A DNA stretch of 64,000 nt. Origin: Streptomyces sp. NBC_00376. GTDB lineage: Bacteria; Actinomycetota; Actinomycetes; Streptomycetales; Streptomycetaceae. The notes under the pieces are model-generated. The model was not told the origin of the DNA. It searched no databases and saw nothing but the letters and a program-made list of their open reading frames with translations. The position numbers and the translations under genes were made by a program. Below are positions 1 to 11,994 of this stretch, piece by piece. The stretch covers positions 7,502,001 to 7,566,000 of the forward strand of contig NZ_CP107960.1 in the NCBI RefSeq assembly GCF_036077095.1. The letters are read 5' to 3'. The stretch's first letter is position 1. Each line of letters opens with the position of its first letter.

Positions 1-722
1 TTGAGGGTGACGCCCGCCTCGGCGGCCCGCCGGACCAGCCGCTCGGTGAGGCCGGTGGTCAGCCACATCCGCGAACGGTCGGGCGCCGTGTCCGGTCCGG
101 CCGGGGCCAGCAGCGCGGGCCGTCCCAGGCCCTCCAGCGACTCGCACCACGCGGCTTCGGCCTTCTGCCGGTCCTGACCGCCCAGCCACACCAGGTAGTC
201 CCGGTAGGGCGCGGCCGGCGGCAGCGGCCGGCCCGCCACGAGGGCGCCGAGGTCCCGCTCGACGACCGGCATCGACCAGCCGTCCAGCAGGATGTGGTGG
301 AAGGACACGATCAGTTCGGCGCCGGTTTCGTGCCGCAGGAACGTGGCACGGACCAGGGGCGGGCGGGCCACGTCGAAGCGGAGCGCCGCGTCCTTCCGCA
401 GTACCTCCTCGGTCCGCGTGGCCGCCTCGTCGGGGGTGAGACCCATCAGGTCCACCTCGGTCCACGGCACCCTGACCGCCTTCGGCACGACCTGGACCGG
501 CCGGTCCAGGCGCTCGTGGCGGAAGCAGGCGCGCAGATTCGGATGCCGGTTCAGGAGCGCGGATACCGAGGCCCGTACCGTGTCCCCGGCGATCGCGGGG
601 CCGACCAGGAAGCGGGCCTGCACCAGGTAGGGGTCCGGGCCCTCGGTCTGCCGGGCGGAGTGGAACAGCAGGCCCTCCTGGAGCGGGGAGAGCGGCAGCA
701 CGTCCGCGATGCGCGCGTTCAT
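1..722 (-). CDS. NRPS, N-terminal condensation domain (cut by window edge)
   Basis: This is the first 240 or so residues of a non-ribosomal peptide synthetase that continues beyond the left edge. The opening motif is [12 protein letters not shown], the C1 motif typical of condensation domains that follow an epimerization domain (DCL type), and the catalytic HHILLDGWS is intact at about residue 155. The ATG overlaps the TGA of the upstream C-A-T-E gene as ATGA, so the two are translationally coupled. An upstream module ending in an E domain followed by a DCL-type start is the expected order, so this protein probably receives a D-configured peptidyl chain from that gene. What follows the C domain cannot be seen. 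Confidence 0.9.
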   Translation of the reverse strand, partial: MNARIADVLPLSPLQEGLLFHSARQTEGPDPYLVQARFLVGPAIAGDTVRASVSALLNRHPNLRACFRHERLDRPVQVVPKAVRVPWTEVDLMGLTPDEAATRTEEVLRKDAALRFDVARPPLVRATFLRHETGAELIVSFHHILLDGWSMPVVERDLGALVAGRPLPPAAPYRDYLVWLGGQDRQKAEAAWCESLEGLGRPALLAPAGPDTAPDRSRMWLTTGLTERLVRRAAEAGVTL

Positions 723-3700
723 CGCTGATCCTCCTCTTCGGTGGCGTCGAGGTCGCCGAAGTCCATCTCCTGCGCCAGCAGTTCGAGCTGGTCCCCGGTC
801 AGGTCGACGAGCGGGAAGTCGGACGGGGCGTGGGCGGCCGCGCCGTCCGGCCCGCAGTGGTCGGCGAGGACGCCGAGCGCCTCGGACCACGCCCCGGCCA
901 GCGCGAGCACCTCGTCCTCGGTGAACACCCCGGACGGGTAGGAGAAGCTCGCCTCCAGCACGGGCTCACCGTTCTCCTCGCGGGCCAGCACATCCACCTC
1001 CAGGGCGTGCGCCAGTGGCACGGCGTCCGGGCCGGGTTCCAGCAGTCGCCCGCCCGCCGCGTCGGTCCCGGCGAACCGGCCCAGATAGTTGAAGCGGACA
1101 TCGGGCGCGGGGAGCGCGGCGAGTGCCGGGCCGGTCTCCGGGTGGAGGTAGCGCAGCAGACCCCAGCCGAGCCCGCCGGCGGGCACCGCCCGCAGTTGCT
1201 CCTTGACGCACTTCAGGGCCTCTCCCGGCCGGCCGCCGGGCGCCACCGCCGCCGCACCGATGTCCAGGCGGACCGGGTACTGCGTGGTGAACCAGCCGAC
1301 GGTGCCGGACACGTCGACCGGGGTGGAGACGGCCTCGCGGCCGTGGCCCTCCAGATGGACGACGAGCGAGGAGCCGGCGCCGCGCCGCTGGACGGCTGCG
1401 GCGGTCAGAGCGGTCAGCATCACCGCGTCGGGGCGGCAGTTGAAGGCGCCCGGCAGGGTGAGGAGCACACTGCGGGTGAGCCCGGGGTCCAGATCGAAGG
1501 TGAGGGTCTCCCGTCGGCCACCTGTGCCCCGGCCATCGGTGAGCCGGGCCGATTCGTCCGACAACTGCCGTTTCCACCAAGAGAGTTCGTCGATCCTTAG
1601 CCCGGCCTCCTGGGAGAGCAGCCGGGCCCACCGGGTGAACGAGGCAGTCCTCGCGGGTGCGGCGTCGCTCCCGGGTCCGCCGTCCAGCGCCGCGGCCAGC
1701 TCCTGCCCGAGCACCCGCCAGGAGAACCCGTCCACGGCCAGGTGGTGCACGGTCAGCAGCAGGGCACCGGACCGGTCCGGGCCGGGGTCGAGCCACACCG
1801 CCCGCACCAGGTCGCCGTCCTCGGGGCGCAGGGTGACGGTGCGCGCGAGCTCGGTCGCCCGGGAGTGCAGATCGGCGTCCGCGGGCACCGCCACCCGGAC
1901 GGCCCGCGCACCGCACGGCTCGCCCACCTCGGGTACCTGGAGCTCCCAGCCGGTGTCGACCTCGCGCATCAGCCGCATCCGCAGCGCGGCGTGCCGCGCG
2001 GTCAGTACGGAGACGGCCTCCTCGATCGCCGCGAGTCCGGTGCCGGAGCCCAGGGGGAACAGCATGGACTGGGTGAACGCGGCGGTGTCCCGGACCTGTT
2101 CGCGCCACCAGTGCATCACCGGGGTGAGCGGCAGCCGCCCGGTCCCGGTGTCCTCGGCCTCGGTGTCCTCGCCCTCGGGCGTACGGGCCAGCACGGCCAG
2201 CCGGGCCGGGGTGCGTACGGTGAACACGTCGTGCGGCGAGAGCACCAGACCGGCCGACCGGGCCCGCGCGGCGAGCTGGATCGCCATGATGCTGTCGCCG
2301 CCGAGCCGGAAGAAGTCGTCGTCGACGCCGGCCTGTTCGACGTCCAGCAGCTCCGCGAAGAGTCCGCACAGCACCTCCTCGCGCGCCGACCCGGGCAGCC
2401 GGACGGTGTCCGTGGTCCGGGCGGCGGGCGCGGGCAGGGCGTCCCGGTCGAGCTTGCCGTGCGACGACAACGGCAGCGCGTCCAGCGCCACCACGGCGGC
2501 CGGGACCATGGCCGCGGGCAGCCGCCCGGAGGCGTGCAGCAGCAGCCCGTCCTCGTCGACCGCCTCTCCCGGCACGGGCACCACGTACGCGACGAGCTGC
2601 GCCGTATCGCCCCGGTCGTGCCGTACCACGGCCACCGCCCTTTCCACGGTGGGGTGTTCGGCGAGAGCGGCAGCGACCTCACCGGGCTCGATGCGCAGCC
2701 CGCGGAGCTTCACCTGCTCGTCGTCACGCCCGAGGTAGTACGTGTTCCCGTGGTCGTCGCGGTGGGCGAGGTCGCCGGTGCGGTACATGCGGCTGCCGGG
2801 CGGACCGTAGGGATCGGCGACGAACCGCTCGGCGGTGAGCGCGGCACGGCCCAGGTAGCCCCGGGCGAGCGCGCCACCCGCCAGATACAGCTCACCGCCC
2901 GCCCCGGCAGGTACCGGCCGGAGCCGTTCGTCGAGGAGGTAGGCGATGGTGCCCGCCACCGGTGTGCCGATCGGCGGCGCCGCTCCATCGGCGTCCAGCG
3001 GCGCCGAGACGGTGGAGACGACGGTCGACTCGGTGGGCCCGTACGCGTTGTGGAAACGCCGCCCCGCGACCGCCCAGCGGGCCACCAGCTCCGGCGGGCA
3101 GGTCTCCGCGCCGACGACGAGGGCGCGCAGATCCGGATGCGATCCGGCCGGCACGGTCGCGAGCACCGACGGCGGGACGAACGCGCAGGAGATCCGCCGC
3201 TCGGTCAGCACCGCCCCGAGTTCCTCGCCCACGAGCGGGCCCCGGGGCGGCAGCACCAGCGTTCCGCCGGAGCCGAAGGCCAGGCACAGTTCGCCGACGG
3301 AGATGTCGAAGGAGGGCGGCCCGAGCTGGAGCACCCGGCTGTCCGCGCCCAGTGCGATGCCCTCCACCATGGACCGGGTGAGCGCGGCCACTCCGGTATG
3401 GCTGACCACGACGCCCTTGGGGGCGCCGGTCGAGCCGGAGGTGTGGATGACATGGGCGGTGTCGTGGAGTTCCGGACCGCCCGGCGGCAGCGGCTCCCCG
3501 GCCCAGGCGGCCTCGTCGAGGACCAGGGTCGGCAGACCGGTGTCCAGCGGCGCGGCCCCGGGTTCGGTGACCAGGAGCACCGGCGCGGCCTCGGTGAGGA
3601 CCCGGCGGATGCGCTCGGCCGGGTGGGCGGGGTCGACCGGCAGATAGGCGGCGCCGGCGCGCTGCACGGCCAGCGCCGCCACCGGCCAGTCGCTGCCGCG

Positions 3701-5398
3701 GGGGAGGGCCAGGGCCACGATCCGCCCGGGACCGGCACCCCGGCTCACCAGCTGCCCGGCCAACCGGGCCACCCGGTCGTCCAGTTGGGCATAGCTCAGG
3801 GTGTGCCCCGGGGACTCGACGGCCGGCGCGTCCGGTGTGCGGGCCGCCAGCCGGGTCACCAGCTCGGGCAGCGGGACCGCGGCGGGGGCGACGGGCCCGG
3901 CGGAACCGGCGAGCAGCTCACCGCGCATGGCCGACGGCACCACGTCGATGTCCCCGATGAGCGCGGCCGGATCGGCGGTGATCCGCTTCAGCAGCTCGAC
4001 GTAGCACTGCGTCCAACGGGCCACCGTCGCGGGGCTGAAGACATCGGTGCGCAGCCCGAAGCTGCCCTCCATGCCGTCGCCGCTGTCCTTCACCACGCCG
4101 ACCAGGTCGTGCTCGCCGCCCGTGTGGATCCGCTCGGGCTCCGCGAACTCCTTCATCATCGAGACGCTCGGCTGCTGCGTCAGGTGCATGAACACCCACT
4201 GGTACAGCGGTGCCCGGCCCGCGCTGCGCTCGGGCGCGGCGGCCGACACGATCCGGCCCACGGGCACGTCCGCGTTGGCCATCAGATCCGGGAAGTCGAC
4301 CGCGAACCCGGCGAGCAGATCGGCGAAGGACCGGTCCGCGTCCACCTTCCAGCGGGTCGGCACGGCATTCATGACATAGCCGATGACCTGGTCGAGCCCC
4401 TTGGCCGCGCGGTTGGCGATGGGGGTGCCGATCACCAGGTCCTCGGCGCCGCTGACCCGGTGCGCCAGGACGGCGAACGCGGCCATGAGCACGACGTACA
4501 CCGAGGCGCCGCGCTCCCGGGCCAGGGCCCGCACGGCGGCGGTGGTCGGCGCGTCGATGTGGAAGGGCACCTGCGCGATGCCTTCGCCCCCGGTGACGCC
4601 GCCGGCGCTGCCCGGCACGGTCAGCGGACCGGGCGGGTCGGCGAGATAGCGCCGCCAGAAGTCGAGCCGGCTCGCGAAGACCCCCGACTCCGCCAACTCG
4701 CTCTGCCAGGACGAGAAATCGGCGTACTGCACGGCCGGGCGGATCAGGGGCGGCTCCAGCCCGTCGCGCAGCGCGCCGTACGCCTGCGCGAACTCGTTCT
4801 GCAGCACGTCGAACGACCACCAGTCGCTGATGGTGTGGTGCAGACTCAGCATCAGCGTGGAACGCCGCTCGTCGACCCGGACGAACCGGGCCCGGATCAG
4901 CTTGTCCCGACCGAGGTCGAAGGGGCGGCTGCGGAAGGTTTCGAACGCCTCGCCGATCGTTCTGTCGGTGCCCCGCAGATCCTCGCGCTCCAGGTCGAAG
5001 GGCCCGTCGTCGGGGAACTCGACATGCAGTTCGCCCGACTCGTCCGTCACGATCCGGGTCCGCAGGATGTCGTGGTGACGCTGGATCAGCGTCAGCGCCG
5101 CCTCCAGATGCGCCGGGTCGACGGGCCGCTCGAAGTGGTAGGCGGCGCACAGATTGAGCGCGGGGGTACCGGGATACAGCGAGTCGTACACCCACAGGTC
5201 GTGCTGCGCGGGGCTGAGCGGCACCCGGCGGGCCGGGTCGCGCGGCGGTATGACGGCGGGTATCTCGCGGGCCCGCCCCGCCTCCAGCATGCGGCGCAGC
5301 AGACGGACCCGCTGTTCCCGGCCGAGTGCGACGAACCGGTCGGCCATGGAGGGGGCTGCCGCGACCGGGACGGTGCGCGAAACGGTGGGGGCGCTCAT
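719..5398 (-). CDS. NRPS module C-A-T-E
   Basis: A 1559-residue single-module synthetase that adds one amino acid and epimerizes it. Domains by motif: condensation (about 40-470) with the active-site motif reading HHTISDWWS at about residue 188; adenylation (about 495-1000) with SGSTGAPKG near 660 and NAYGPTEST; carrier domain GGDSIMAIQ near 1033; epimerization (about 1080-1530) with [20 protein letters not shown] and FNYLGR. The E domain means the residue leaves as D. The specificity positions of the A domain read by eye as D-I-G-F-V-G-A-V-V-K, which I cannot assign. In the C motif the usual HHxxxDG glycine is tryptophan, while the catalytic second His and the Asp remain. The start is the ATG overlapping the monooxygenase stop (ATGA). 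It sits third in the left operon. Confidence 0.95.
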   Translation of the reverse strand: MSAPTVSRTVPVAAAPSMADRFVALGREQRVRLLRRMLEAGRAREIPAVIPPRDPARRVPLSPAQHDLWVYDSLYPGTPALNLCAAYHFERPVDPAHLEAALTLIQRHHDILRTRIVTDESGELHVEFPDDGPFDLEREDLRGTDRTIGEAFETFRSRPFDLGRDKLIRARFVRVDERRSTLMLSLHHTISDWWSFDVLQNEFAQAYGALRDGLEPPLIRPAVQYADFSSWQSELAESGVFASRLDFWRRYLADPPGPLTVPGSAGGVTGGEGIAQVPFHIDAPTTAAVRALARERGASVYVVLMAAFAVLAHRVSGAEDLVIGTPIANRAAKGLDQVIGYVMNAVPTRWKVDADRSFADLLAGFAVDFPDLMANADVPVGRIVSAAAPERSAGRAPLYQWVFMHLTQQPSVSMMKEFAEPERIHTGGEHDLVGVVKDSGDGMEGSFGLRTDVFSPATVARWTQCYVELLKRITADPAALIGDIDVVPSAMRGELLAGSAGPVAPAAVPLPELVTRLAARTPDAPAVESPGHTLSYAQLDDRVARLAGQLVSRGAGPGRIVALALPRGSDWPVAALAVQRAGAAYLPVDPAHPAERIRRVLTEAAPVLLVTEPGAAPLDTGLPTLVLDEAAWAGEPLPPGGPELHDTAHVIHTSGSTGAPKGVVVSHTGVAALTRSMVEGIALGADSRVLQLGPPSFDISVGELCLAFGSGGTLVLPPRGPLVGEELGAVLTERRISCAFVPPSVLATVPAGSHPDLRALVVGAETCPPELVARWAVAGRRFHNAYGPTESTVVSTVSAPLDADGAAPPIGTPVAGTIAYLLDERLRPVPAGAGGELYLAGGALARGYLGRAALTAERFVADPYGPPGSRMYRTGDLAHRDDHGNTYYLGRDDEQVKLRGLRIEPGEVAAALAEHPTVERAVAVVRHDRGDTAQLVAYVVPVPGEAVDEDGLLLHASGRLPAAMVPAAVVALDALPLSSHGKLDRDALPAPAARTTDTVRLPGSAREEVLCGLFAELLDVEQAGVDDDFFRLGGDSIMAIQLAARARSAGLVLSPHDVFTVRTPARLAVLARTPEGEDTEAEDTGTGRLPLTPVMHWWREQVRDTAAFTQSMLFPLGSGTGLAAIEEAVSVLTARHAALRMRLMREVDTGWELQVPEVGEPCGARAVRVAVPADADLHSRATELARTVTLRPEDGDLVRAVWLDPGPDRSGALLLTVHHLAVDGFSWRVLGQELAAALDGGPGSDAAPARTASFTRWARLLSQEAGLRIDELSWWKRQLSDESARLTDGRGTGGRRETLTFDLDPGLTRSVLLTLPGAFNCRPDAVMLTALTAAAVQRRGAGSSLVVHLEGHGREAVSTPVDVSGTVGWFTTQYPVRLDIGAAAVAPGGRPGEALKCVKEQLRAVPAGGLGWGLLRYLHPETGPALAALPAPDVRFNYLGRFAGTDAAGGRLLEPGPDAVPLAHALEVDVLAREENGEPVLEASFSYPSGVFTEDEVLALAGAWSEALGVLADHCGPDGAAAHAPSDFPLVDLTGDQLELLAQEMDFGDLDATEEEDQR

Positions 5399-6450
5399 CG
5401 CAGGTTCTCTTTCAGTTCGGCCAACCGGTGCAGCCCGGCCAGTACGTCGTCCCGTCCGATGCCGAAGTCGATGAAGCAGGCGACCTCGTCGACGCCCAGC
5501 TCCGCGAGATCGGCGAGCATCTTGGCGCAGTGGCCCGGGGAGCCGAGCAGGCTGCCCCAGCTGAGATAGCGCTCGAACGCGAAGTCGGCGAGCATCGCGG
5601 TCTGTTCCTCGGTGAGGCTCGCGGTCGTGGCGTCCGCGGAGCGGTTCGCCGCGGTCTGGCGCACGTACGAGGCGAGATAGGTCTTGAGGGGGGCGCCCGC
5701 CATCCGGCGGACCTCCGCGTCGTCGGTGCCGACGTAGGTGTGGGCCATCAGCGTGACGCGCCCGTGGGCGTCGGTGCCCCGCTGGTCGGGGGCCTCGGCG
5801 CAGGCGGTGCGGTAGCGGGCGATCTTCTCGGCCAGCTCGTCCCGGCTCTGCCCGACGGTCGCGCCGAGCACTCCGGCGCGCAGCCGTCCGGCCGCCTCCC
5901 AGGTCTCCGGGTTGCCGGACGTGGTGATCCACAGCGGCAGGGTGTCCTGCACCGGGCGGGGCTGGGGCGTGACGGAGACCGGGGTGCCCGTGCCGTCGGG
6001 GTACTCGGCGGGCTCGCCCGCCCACAAGGAACGCAGCCGCGGGATCGTCTCCAGGGCGGTCCGCCGGCGGTCCTCGTAACGCTCGGGGGCCAGTGTGAAG
6101 TCCTTGGAGTGCCAGCCGGTGGCGACGGAGAGGCCGACCCGCCCGTTCGAGAGGTTGTCCACGACCGCCCAGTCCTCCGCCACGCTCAGCGGGTGATGCA
6201 GCGGCAGGACGACGCTCCCCGCGCGGATCCCGATCCGCTCGGTGGCGACGGCGAGCGCCGCGCTGAGCACCGGCGGACTCGGGAAGACCTGCCCCACCTG
6301 CTGGAAGTGGCGCTCGGGGGTCCAGACGGCGTGGAACCCCAGCCGGTCGGCGGTCCGGGCCACGGCGAGGATGTCCTCGTACGTCTCGGTGTGCCGGGCC
6401 CCGCCGGCGGTGGTGCTGTCCGCACCGAAGAACATCACACTGAGGTCCAC
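5395..6450 (-). CDS. luciferase-like flavin monooxygenase, NRPS-associated
   Basis: A 351-residue member of the bacterial-luciferase-like (FMN/F420) monooxygenase family, in the subgroup often found inside or beside NRPSs. It starts [11 protein letters not shown] and carries the family features [26 protein letters not shown] and the [13 protein letters not shown] stretch near the substrate pocket. Such enzymes oxidize a carrier-bound amino acid or peptide, often by hydroxylation; the actual substrate here is unknown. The chosen GTG has AGGAGG seven bases upstream and overlaps the end of the preceding NRPS by 16 bases; the stop overlaps the next NRPS start. A longer upstream reading frame exists but runs through NRPS coding sequence. 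Being translated between two NRPSs strongly suggests it acts on their intermediates. Confidence 0.9.
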   Translation of the reverse strand: MDLSVMFFGADSTTAGGARHTETYEDILAVARTADRLGFHAVWTPERHFQQVGQVFPSPPVLSAALAVATERIGIRAGSVVLPLHHPLSVAEDWAVVDNLSNGRVGLSVATGWHSKDFTLAPERYEDRRRTALETIPRLRSLWAGEPAEYPDGTGTPVSVTPQPRPVQDTLPLWITTSGNPETWEAAGRLRAGVLGATVGQSRDELAEKIARYRTACAEAPDQRGTDAHGRVTLMAHTYVGTDDAEVRRMAGAPLKTYLASYVRQTAANRSADATTASLTEEQTAMLADFAFERYLSWGSLLGSPGHCAKMLADLAELGVDEVACFIDFGIGRDDVLAGLHRLAELKENLR

Positions 6451-9400
6451 TGCCACTCCTCCTGCTTTCTGCCGGTCTGGGTCTGGGGTTGCGGACGGCG
6501 CGGCACCCGGGGGCGGCGCGGGATGGGGGAAGCGGCGGCGGGCGCGGGGAGGGCGACCGCCCGTTCCAGTTCGACGGCGAAGGCGGCGACCGTGGGCGCG
6601 GCGAACAGCTGGGCCACGGTCAACTGCCGTCCGGTGCCGAGCCGGGCCACCGCGCGCACCGCGCGCAGCGAGTTGCCGCCGAGGGCGAAGAAGTCGTCGT
6701 CCGGGCCGGCGCTCGGCACACCGAGGACCTCGCACCACACGGCGGCGATCTCCTGTTCCAGAGCGGTCATCGGGCGCTCCGGGGCGGACCGGCGCCGGAC
6801 CGGTACCGCGATCCGGTCGCTCTCACCGGCCCGTCGCGGCGGTGCGGTGAGGCCCAGCCGCGACAACGGGGTGCCGGGGGCGGCCGCGGCAGCCTCCAGG
6901 GCCTCGGGGAGGGCGTCCGCGAGCCACTGGACGAACTCCGCCTCCAGCGCCTGCCCGCGGTACTCGAACGTCAGCGTCAGCCCGTCCGGCGCGCCCCGGT
7001 CCGAGGTGGAGTCGGTGACGTCCACCAGGAGTTCGAACCGGGCGGCGCCGGTGCGCACGACCTCGACGCCCTGCTCGGCACCGGGCAGCGTGACCTCGGC
7101 CCGTGCGTTGTTCTGGAGCGCCAGGACCACATCGGTGAACGGCTGACGGCCCGGGGTCCGCGGCGGATTGAGCTCGCCGACCACGTCCTCGAACGGCACG
7201 TCCTGATGGCTGAACGCGGCGAGGTCCGTCTCCCGCACCCGGGCGAGCACCTCGGCCGCGGTGGGGTCGCCGGACAGATCGGTGCGCAGCACCAGCATGT
7301 TGACGAAGAACCCGACCACGTCCTCGACGCCGGCGTCCCCGGCGCGTCCGGCCACCGGGGCGCCGATCGCCAGGTCCTCGCCCGCACCGGCCCGCACCAG
7401 CACGGTGGCCAGCGCGGCGTGCAGGGCCATGAAGAGCGTGGCGCCCCGGGCGCGGGCCGACTCCACCACCCGGGCGTGCGCCGCCGCGTCGAGCCGGCGC
7501 ACCACGACCCGCGCGTCCGGACCGGGCACGGCGGGGCGCCCGGCGCGGCGGGGCAGCAGCGGGCCGTCGGCCGGCAGCCCGTCCAGTTCCTTGCGCCAGT
7601 ACGTGAGCTGACGGGCGGCGAGCGCGTGCGGATCGGACGGCGAGCCGAGCCGGTCCAGCTGATGACGGGCGTGCTCCGCGTACTGGACCGAGAGCGGGGG
7701 AAGCCCGGCCGCGTGCGCGCCGTCGACCCGTGCCTCGTAGGCGCGGGACAGATCACGGAAGAGCGGTCGCAGCGACCACCCGTCCCCGGCGATGTGATGG
7801 ACCAGCACCAGCAGCGCGTGCTCGTCCGGCCGCTCCAGCGAGGTGAACAGCTTCGCCCTCAACGGGAGTTCGGTACGCAGATCGAAGCGGTGACGGGCCT
7901 CCCGCTCGATCTCCCGGTCCATCGAATCCCCGGCGGTCCGCAGCTGCCGGAACACAGGCCGTGCGGCCGCCCCGCTCAGTACCCGGCGTACGGGGGAGCC
8001 GTCGGACTCCTCGAAGACGGTACGGAGCACTTCGTGACGCCCGGCGACCAGGGCCAGCGCGTCGTCCAGCGCGGCCGCGTCGACCGCACCCCGCAGCCGG
8101 ACCAGCATCGGCAGGTTGTACGCGGCACCGGCCCCGATCCGGTCCAGGAACCACAGCCGGTGCTGCGCGTGCGACACCGGGAGCGTCCCGGAGGCGTTGC
8201 CGGGCACGGCACCCGGCGCGGGGCGCACCGGGGGAGCGGTGTCGACGAACGGGGCGAGAAGCGCCGGGGTGGGTGCCTCGAAGAGCCCCCGGATGTCGAT
8301 CTCGGCGCCGAGCGCGGTACGGATCCGGCCCAGCAGCCGGGCGGCCAGCAGGGAGTGGCCGCCGAGGGCGAAGAAGTCGTCGTCCGGGCCGACCCGGTCG
8401 GTGTGCAGCACCTGGGCGAAGAGCTCGCACAGCGTGGCCGCGGTGCCGCTCACCGCCGCCCGGCCGCTGGCCGCCGTCGCGGTTCCGGGCTCCGGCAGGG
8501 CGGCCCGGTCCAGCTTGCCGCTGGGGGTCAGCGGCAGTTCGTCCAGCGGTACGAAGACCGCCGGGACCAGGTAGTCGGCCAGCACATCGCGGGCGTAGGC
8601 GCGCAACTCCGCTTCCCGGAAGCCCTGTCGGCCGCCGCTCGGTACGACGTACGCGGTGAGCTGGCGGTCGCCCGCCGGGTGCTCATGGGCGACGACGGCG
8701 GCCCGGTCGATGCCGGGGTGCCGGGTCAGTACGCTCTCGACCTCGCCCGGCTCCACCCGGAAGCCCCGGATCTTCACCTGGCTGTCGGCCCGGCCCAGAT
8801 ATTCCAGGACGCCGTCGGCACGTCGCCGCCCGAGGTCACCGGTGCGGTAGACGCGTTCACCGGACGGGGAGGCGACGAACCGTTCGGCGCTCAGCGCGGG
8901 CCGTCCGCAGTAGTCGCGGGCGAGGCCCGCCCCGGCGGCGTAGATCTCACCGGTCTGCCCGTCCGGAACCGGACGGAGCTCCTCGTCGAGGACGTACAGC
9001 CGCTTGCCCGCCAGCGGCCGGCCGATCGGCACCGGGCCCGTGCCGAGCTCGGCGGCGCTCACCGGGTGGACGGTCAGGAACACCGTGCACTCGACGGGGC
9101 CGTAGCCGTTGCTCAGCCGCAGCTCCGGCCGGCGCTCCAGGGCACGGGCCGCGTGCGGCACCGACATCGCCTCGCCGCCCACCACGAGTTCCCGCAACCC
9201 GTCCATCACCTGCGGGTACTCGTCGACGACGACGTTGAAGAGCGACGCCGAGAGGTACATGGAGGTGATGCCGTGCTCGGCGACGAGCCGGGCCATCAGG
9301 AACGGTTCGGGACGCCGGCCGGGGTGCAGTACGCAGGTACCGCCGTTCATGAGCGGCCCCCACAGCTCCAGGGCGAACGCGTCCCAGGACAGCGGTGCGC

Positions 9401-9956
9401 ACTGGAGCCAGACCGCGCCGGGGCCGAAGGACGCGAAGCCCTGCCCGGTGAGGGTGGCGACGATCGCCCGGTGCGGCGCTGCGATGCCCTTGGGCCGTCC
9501 GGTCGAACCGGAGGTGAACATCACGCAGGCGATGTCGTCGGACCGGACCTGGACGGAGCCGCGCGGCAGCGGCCGCGCCCCGGCGGCGTCCTCGATGTGC
9601 ACCCGGGCCAGGCCGAGCGCCCCGGACGCGGTGTCGCGGGCCGTGACGACCACGGCGGTTCCCGCGTCCTCGGCCATCGCGCGCAGCCGTTCGGCGGGGA
9701 AGCCGGGGTCCAGCATCACGTAGCCCGCCCCGGCCTTGAGGATGCCGAGGACCGTCACGACGAGTGCGGCGGAGCGCTCCAGGTACACGCCGACCGTGTC
9801 GCCGGGCCGGATGCCCCGCGCGGCCAGCAGGCCCGCCAACCGGTCGGCCCGGTCGTCGAGTCCGGCGTAGTCGATCCGTTCGCCGCCGTCGATCAGCGCC
9901 GTCGCGCCGGGCGTCCGCGCCGCCTGCTCCTCGAACAATTCATGCACGCACCTCAT
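6435..9956 (-). CDS. NRPS A-T-C-T (second module lacks an A domain)
   Basis: A 1173-residue synthetase beginning directly with an adenylation domain (about 5-500; SGSTGRPKG near 152, NGYGPVE), then a carrier (GGHSLLA near 532), a condensation domain (about 560-1000; HHIAGDGWS near 720) and a second carrier (GGNSLRA near 1092). No A domain lies between C and the last carrier, so that carrier must be charged in trans, receive a residue from another protein, or act as a tethering site for the adjacent monooxygenase. The A-domain code reads by eye D-A-L-Y-V-G-G-V-F-K, which I cannot assign; only the D-A-x-x-x-G-G frame resembles Val-type codes. It is a plausible starter protein because no C domain precedes the A domain. 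I chose the ATG with GGAGG eight bases upstream over an in-frame GTG nine bases earlier that lacks spacing. Confidence 0.93.
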   Translation of the reverse strand: MRCVHELFEEQAARTPGATALIDGGERIDYAGLDDRADRLAGLLAARGIRPGDTVGVYLERSAALVVTVLGILKAGAGYVMLDPGFPAERLRAMAEDAGTAVVVTARDTASGALGLARVHIEDAAGARPLPRGSVQVRSDDIACVMFTSGSTGRPKGIAAPHRAIVATLTGQGFASFGPGAVWLQCAPLSWDAFALELWGPLMNGGTCVLHPGRRPEPFLMARLVAEHGITSMYLSASLFNVVVDEYPQVMDGLRELVVGGEAMSVPHAARALERRPELRLSNGYGPVECTVFLTVHPVSAAELGTGPVPIGRPLAGKRLYVLDEELRPVPDGQTGEIYAAGAGLARDYCGRPALSAERFVASPSGERVYRTGDLGRRRADGVLEYLGRADSQVKIRGFRVEPGEVESVLTRHPGIDRAAVVAHEHPAGDRQLTAYVVPSGGRQGFREAELRAYARDVLADYLVPAVFVPLDELPLTPSGKLDRAALPEPGTATAASGRAAVSGTAATLCELFAQVLHTDRVGPDDDFFALGGHSLLAARLLGRIRTALGAEIDIRGLFEAPTPALLAPFVDTAPPVRPAPGAVPGNASGTLPVSHAQHRLWFLDRIGAGAAYNLPMLVRLRGAVDAAALDDALALVAGRHEVLRTVFEESDGSPVRRVLSGAAARPVFRQLRTAGDSMDREIEREARHRFDLRTELPLRAKLFTSLERPDEHALLVLVHHIAGDGWSLRPLFRDLSRAYEARVDGAHAAGLPPLSVQYAEHARHQLDRLGSPSDPHALAARQLTYWRKELDGLPADGPLLPRRAGRPAVPGPDARVVVRRLDAAAHARVVESARARGATLFMALHAALATVLVRAGAGEDLAIGAPVAGRAGDAGVEDVVGFFVNMLVLRTDLSGDPTAAEVLARVRETDLAAFSHQDVPFEDVVGELNPPRTPGRQPFTDVVLALQNNARAEVTLPGAEQGVEVVRTGAARFELLVDVTDSTSDRGAPDGLTLTFEYRGQALEAEFVQWLADALPEALEAAAAAPGTPLSRLGLTAPPRRAGESDRIAVPVRRRSAPERPMTALEQEIAAVWCEVLGVPSAGPDDDFFALGGNSLRAVRAVARLGTGRQLTVAQLFAAPTVAAFAVELERAVALPAPAAASPIPRRPRVPRRPQPQTQTGRKQEEWQWTSV

Positions 9957-11331
9957 CCCGCTCACCTCCCACGCGCTCGCTCTGCCCGACCGGGTCCTTG
10001 GGCGCGTCGAGGTCGGGGAGCAGAGTGTCGATGTCCCTGATCGAGCGGCTGGCGAGTCCCCAGAGGGCGACCGCGGTCCCGCCGATGCCGGCCAGGAACA
10101 ACATGGCGGCCATGCCGCTGCCCGGACCGTCGCCGACGAGCGGACCGAGCACGGTGAAGAGCCCGGAGCCCCGAGCGGCCATCGGTTCGAAGACGTGGTC
10201 GGCGAGCGGCCCGGAGACCGCCATCGCCAGGGGTACGGAGATCTGCGACAGGAACATCACCGCGCCGAATACCCGGCCCTGCCACTCGTGCGGGACCTTG
10301 GTCTGCACGATCGTCTGCATCGAGGCGTTGACCACCGTCATGAGCAGGGCACCGACCAGGATGGCCAGGCACCAGCCGGTCACAGTCCCCATCAGGCCCA
10401 TCACCACCAGGGCGGACAGGCACATGCCGACCACGCCGAGCATCATTCCCCGGCCCCGGTTCGCCGGTCCGCCCCAGGCGGCCATGAGCAGGGCACCGGC
10501 CACTCCGCCGATGCCGACCGAGGTGTTGACCGCGGCGAGCGCGCCGTTGCCGGCCCGCAGCAGCACCATCGGTGAGATGAGGGCGAAACCGAAGACCATC
10601 ACGAGGTTGACGACACAGAAGTTGACGATCAGATCGCGAAGGCTGGGCACCCGGAACAGGTAGCGCAGCCCTTCGACGGCATCGGCGGTGATCCGCCGGC
10701 GTGGTGCATCGGGATTCTTCGTCACCCGGTCGCCGTTGAAGCGCACGATCTGGATGCCGATCAGGGCGAACGCGTAGCTGGCCAGGTCGACCAGGAGCGT
10801 CGGGCCGATCCCGAAGAGCGCGACGAGCAGACCGCCCAGCGCGGGGCCGCCGATCCCGGCGGCACTCTTCGCACCGGCCAACAGTCCGTTGGTGCGGTCC
10901 AGTTGGTCCTTGCGGACCAGGAGGGGAACGGCCGAGGACAGGGCCGGGAACTGGAAGGCGGCACAGATGCCGAGCAGCACGGTGGCCGGATAGACCTGCC
11001 AGGCCTGGAAGGCGCCGAGGTAGTGGAGCAGGGCCAGGGTGCCCACGACGAGGAGTCCGCCGGCATCGGCGATCCGGAGCGCGGAGCGCTTGGGTATACG
11101 GTCGACGATTGCGCCCGCAATGGGGCTGAACACGGCCTGCGGCAGCATGGCGCACAACGACAGGATGGTGACGGCTGTCGCGTTCCCGCCGGCCGACCAG
11201 ACCTCGACGATGAAGGCGAACCGGACCGCCGCACTGCCCGCCAGGGACACCGCCTGACCGGACCAGACGAGGAGAAAGGGGCCCATTCCCGAGAAACGTC
11301 CGGGAATGTCCGTTGATATCCGGGCGCCCAT
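9940..11331 (-). CDS. MFS exporter, first gene of the left NRPS operon
   Basis: A 463-residue membrane protein of the MFS_3/enterobactin-exporter type. Alternating hydrophobic segments run from residue 15 onward, with the loop GAIVDRIPKRSALRIAD matching the conserved cytoplasmic 2-3 loop motif of these drug and siderophore exporters. It most likely exports the peptide product or a precursor and may give self-resistance. Its stop overlaps the start region of the A-T-C-T NRPS, and it begins the leftward operon, so its promoter should lie in 11332-11607. The reading frame stays open further upstream; I chose the ATG giving MGARIST, although its ribosome binding site is weak, so the start is uncertain by up to 26 codons upstream or 15 downstream. 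Confidence 0.9.
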   Translation of the reverse strand: MGARISTDIPGRFSGMGPFLLVWSGQAVSLAGSAAVRFAFIVEVWSAGGNATAVTILSLCAMLPQAVFSPIAGAIVDRIPKRSALRIADAGGLLVVGTLALLHYLGAFQAWQVYPATVLLGICAAFQFPALSSAVPLLVRKDQLDRTNGLLAGAKSAAGIGGPALGGLLVALFGIGPTLLVDLASYAFALIGIQIVRFNGDRVTKNPDAPRRRITADAVEGLRYLFRVPSLRDLIVNFCVVNLVMVFGFALISPMVLLRAGNGALAAVNTSVGIGGVAGALLMAAWGGPANRGRGMMLGVVGMCLSALVVMGLMGTVTGWCLAILVGALLMTVVNASMQTIVQTKVPHEWQGRVFGAVMFLSQISVPLAMAVSGPLADHVFEPMAARGSGLFTVLGPLVGDGPGSGMAAMLFLAGIGGTAVALWGLASRSIRDIDTLLPDLDAPKDPVGQSERVGGERDEVRA

Positions 11332-11607
11332 CAGGACCCGGATCCCTTGTGCACCGGCATCCGGCACACAGCGCCGGAGCCGTCGAACGGTGTGGTTGCC
11401 ACGCCTCAATCCCCCAGGATGTCGCGTCCTTTGCGGATCACCACGGATCCCTGTCTGAATCGAACGGGGTCATCATGCGGCGGCCGATTACCGGTGCGTT
11501 CCCTTCGCGAACGCAGGAACGGGAAGAAAACGGGAACGGATCGGGAGGGAACCGGGAGCCGGAAGGGCAAGGGTCCTTCTGTAGTTGTCTGCAGAAGGAG
11601 TACTCAC
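11332..11607. promoter_or_regulatory. divergent promoter region rich in GGGAAC/GTTCCC motifs
   Basis: A 276-base gap between the leftward exporter/NRPS operon and the rightward small gene. GGAAC occurs at 11517, 11534 and 11548 inside a purine-rich stretch, with GTTCCC in the opposite sense at about 11498. No convincing -35/-10 pair was found. It probably carries promoters for both directions. The GGGAAC words recur upstream of the repeat-peptide gene and could be a regulator site; this is an inference from repetition alone. Confidence 0.4.
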
Positions 11608-11994
11608 GTGAAGGACCCCAGGGATCGTTCGCCCGACGGGACGGAACTGCGTCAGGCCCTCCAGGACCTGTCCACCGTGGAACGGTGGGCCGAGCGTGTG
11701 GCGTCCGGTGTCCAGTCCCACCCGTACACCGCGCCGGAGTCCTGGGAAGGGCCCCAGCTGAGCGTCGAGACCAGAACCGAGAACGGCATGCACACGGTGG
11801 CCGGGATCGTCACGTGGCCGCCCGGGGACGGTGCCCCTGCGGCGGTCCTGGACGAGACGGAGCGCGCGGTGCTCCGCTCCCTGGTGAGATCGCTGCTCGA
11901 CCTGGCCGGCCACGAGTCGGGAACGGCCCGTACGCGCGTGGTCCTCACCCCGCTCGGCCCCCGCGTTGCCGCCTGCCAGCTCGACGCGGAATAG
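11608..11994 (+). CDS. small protein of unknown function
   Basis: A 128-residue soluble, acidic protein that I do not recognise. It starts with GTG preceded by AAGGAG at good spacing. Visible features are a helical N-terminal part (LRQALQDLSTVERWAERV), a possible two-strand section around residues 45-72, a helix LRSLVRSLLDLAGH, and a C-terminal strand RTRVVLTPLGPRVAA. There is no signal peptide, membrane span or metal motif. It lies between the leftward NRPS operon and the repeat-peptide gene, and the same GGGAAC-type words flank it on both sides, so it may be co-regulated with the repeat peptide. Function is open. Confidence 0.7.
   Translation: MKDPRDRSPDGTELRQALQDLSTVERWAERVASGVQSHPYTAPESWEGPQLSVETRTENGMHTVAGIVTWPPGDGAPAAVLDETERAVLRSLVRSLLDLAGHESGTARTRVVLTPLGPRVAACQLDAE

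Noticed and set aside
1742..5569. Very long plus-strand open frames across the NRPS genes
   Set aside because: They are antisense shadows caused by high GC third positions; the minus-strand NRPS motifs fill the region.
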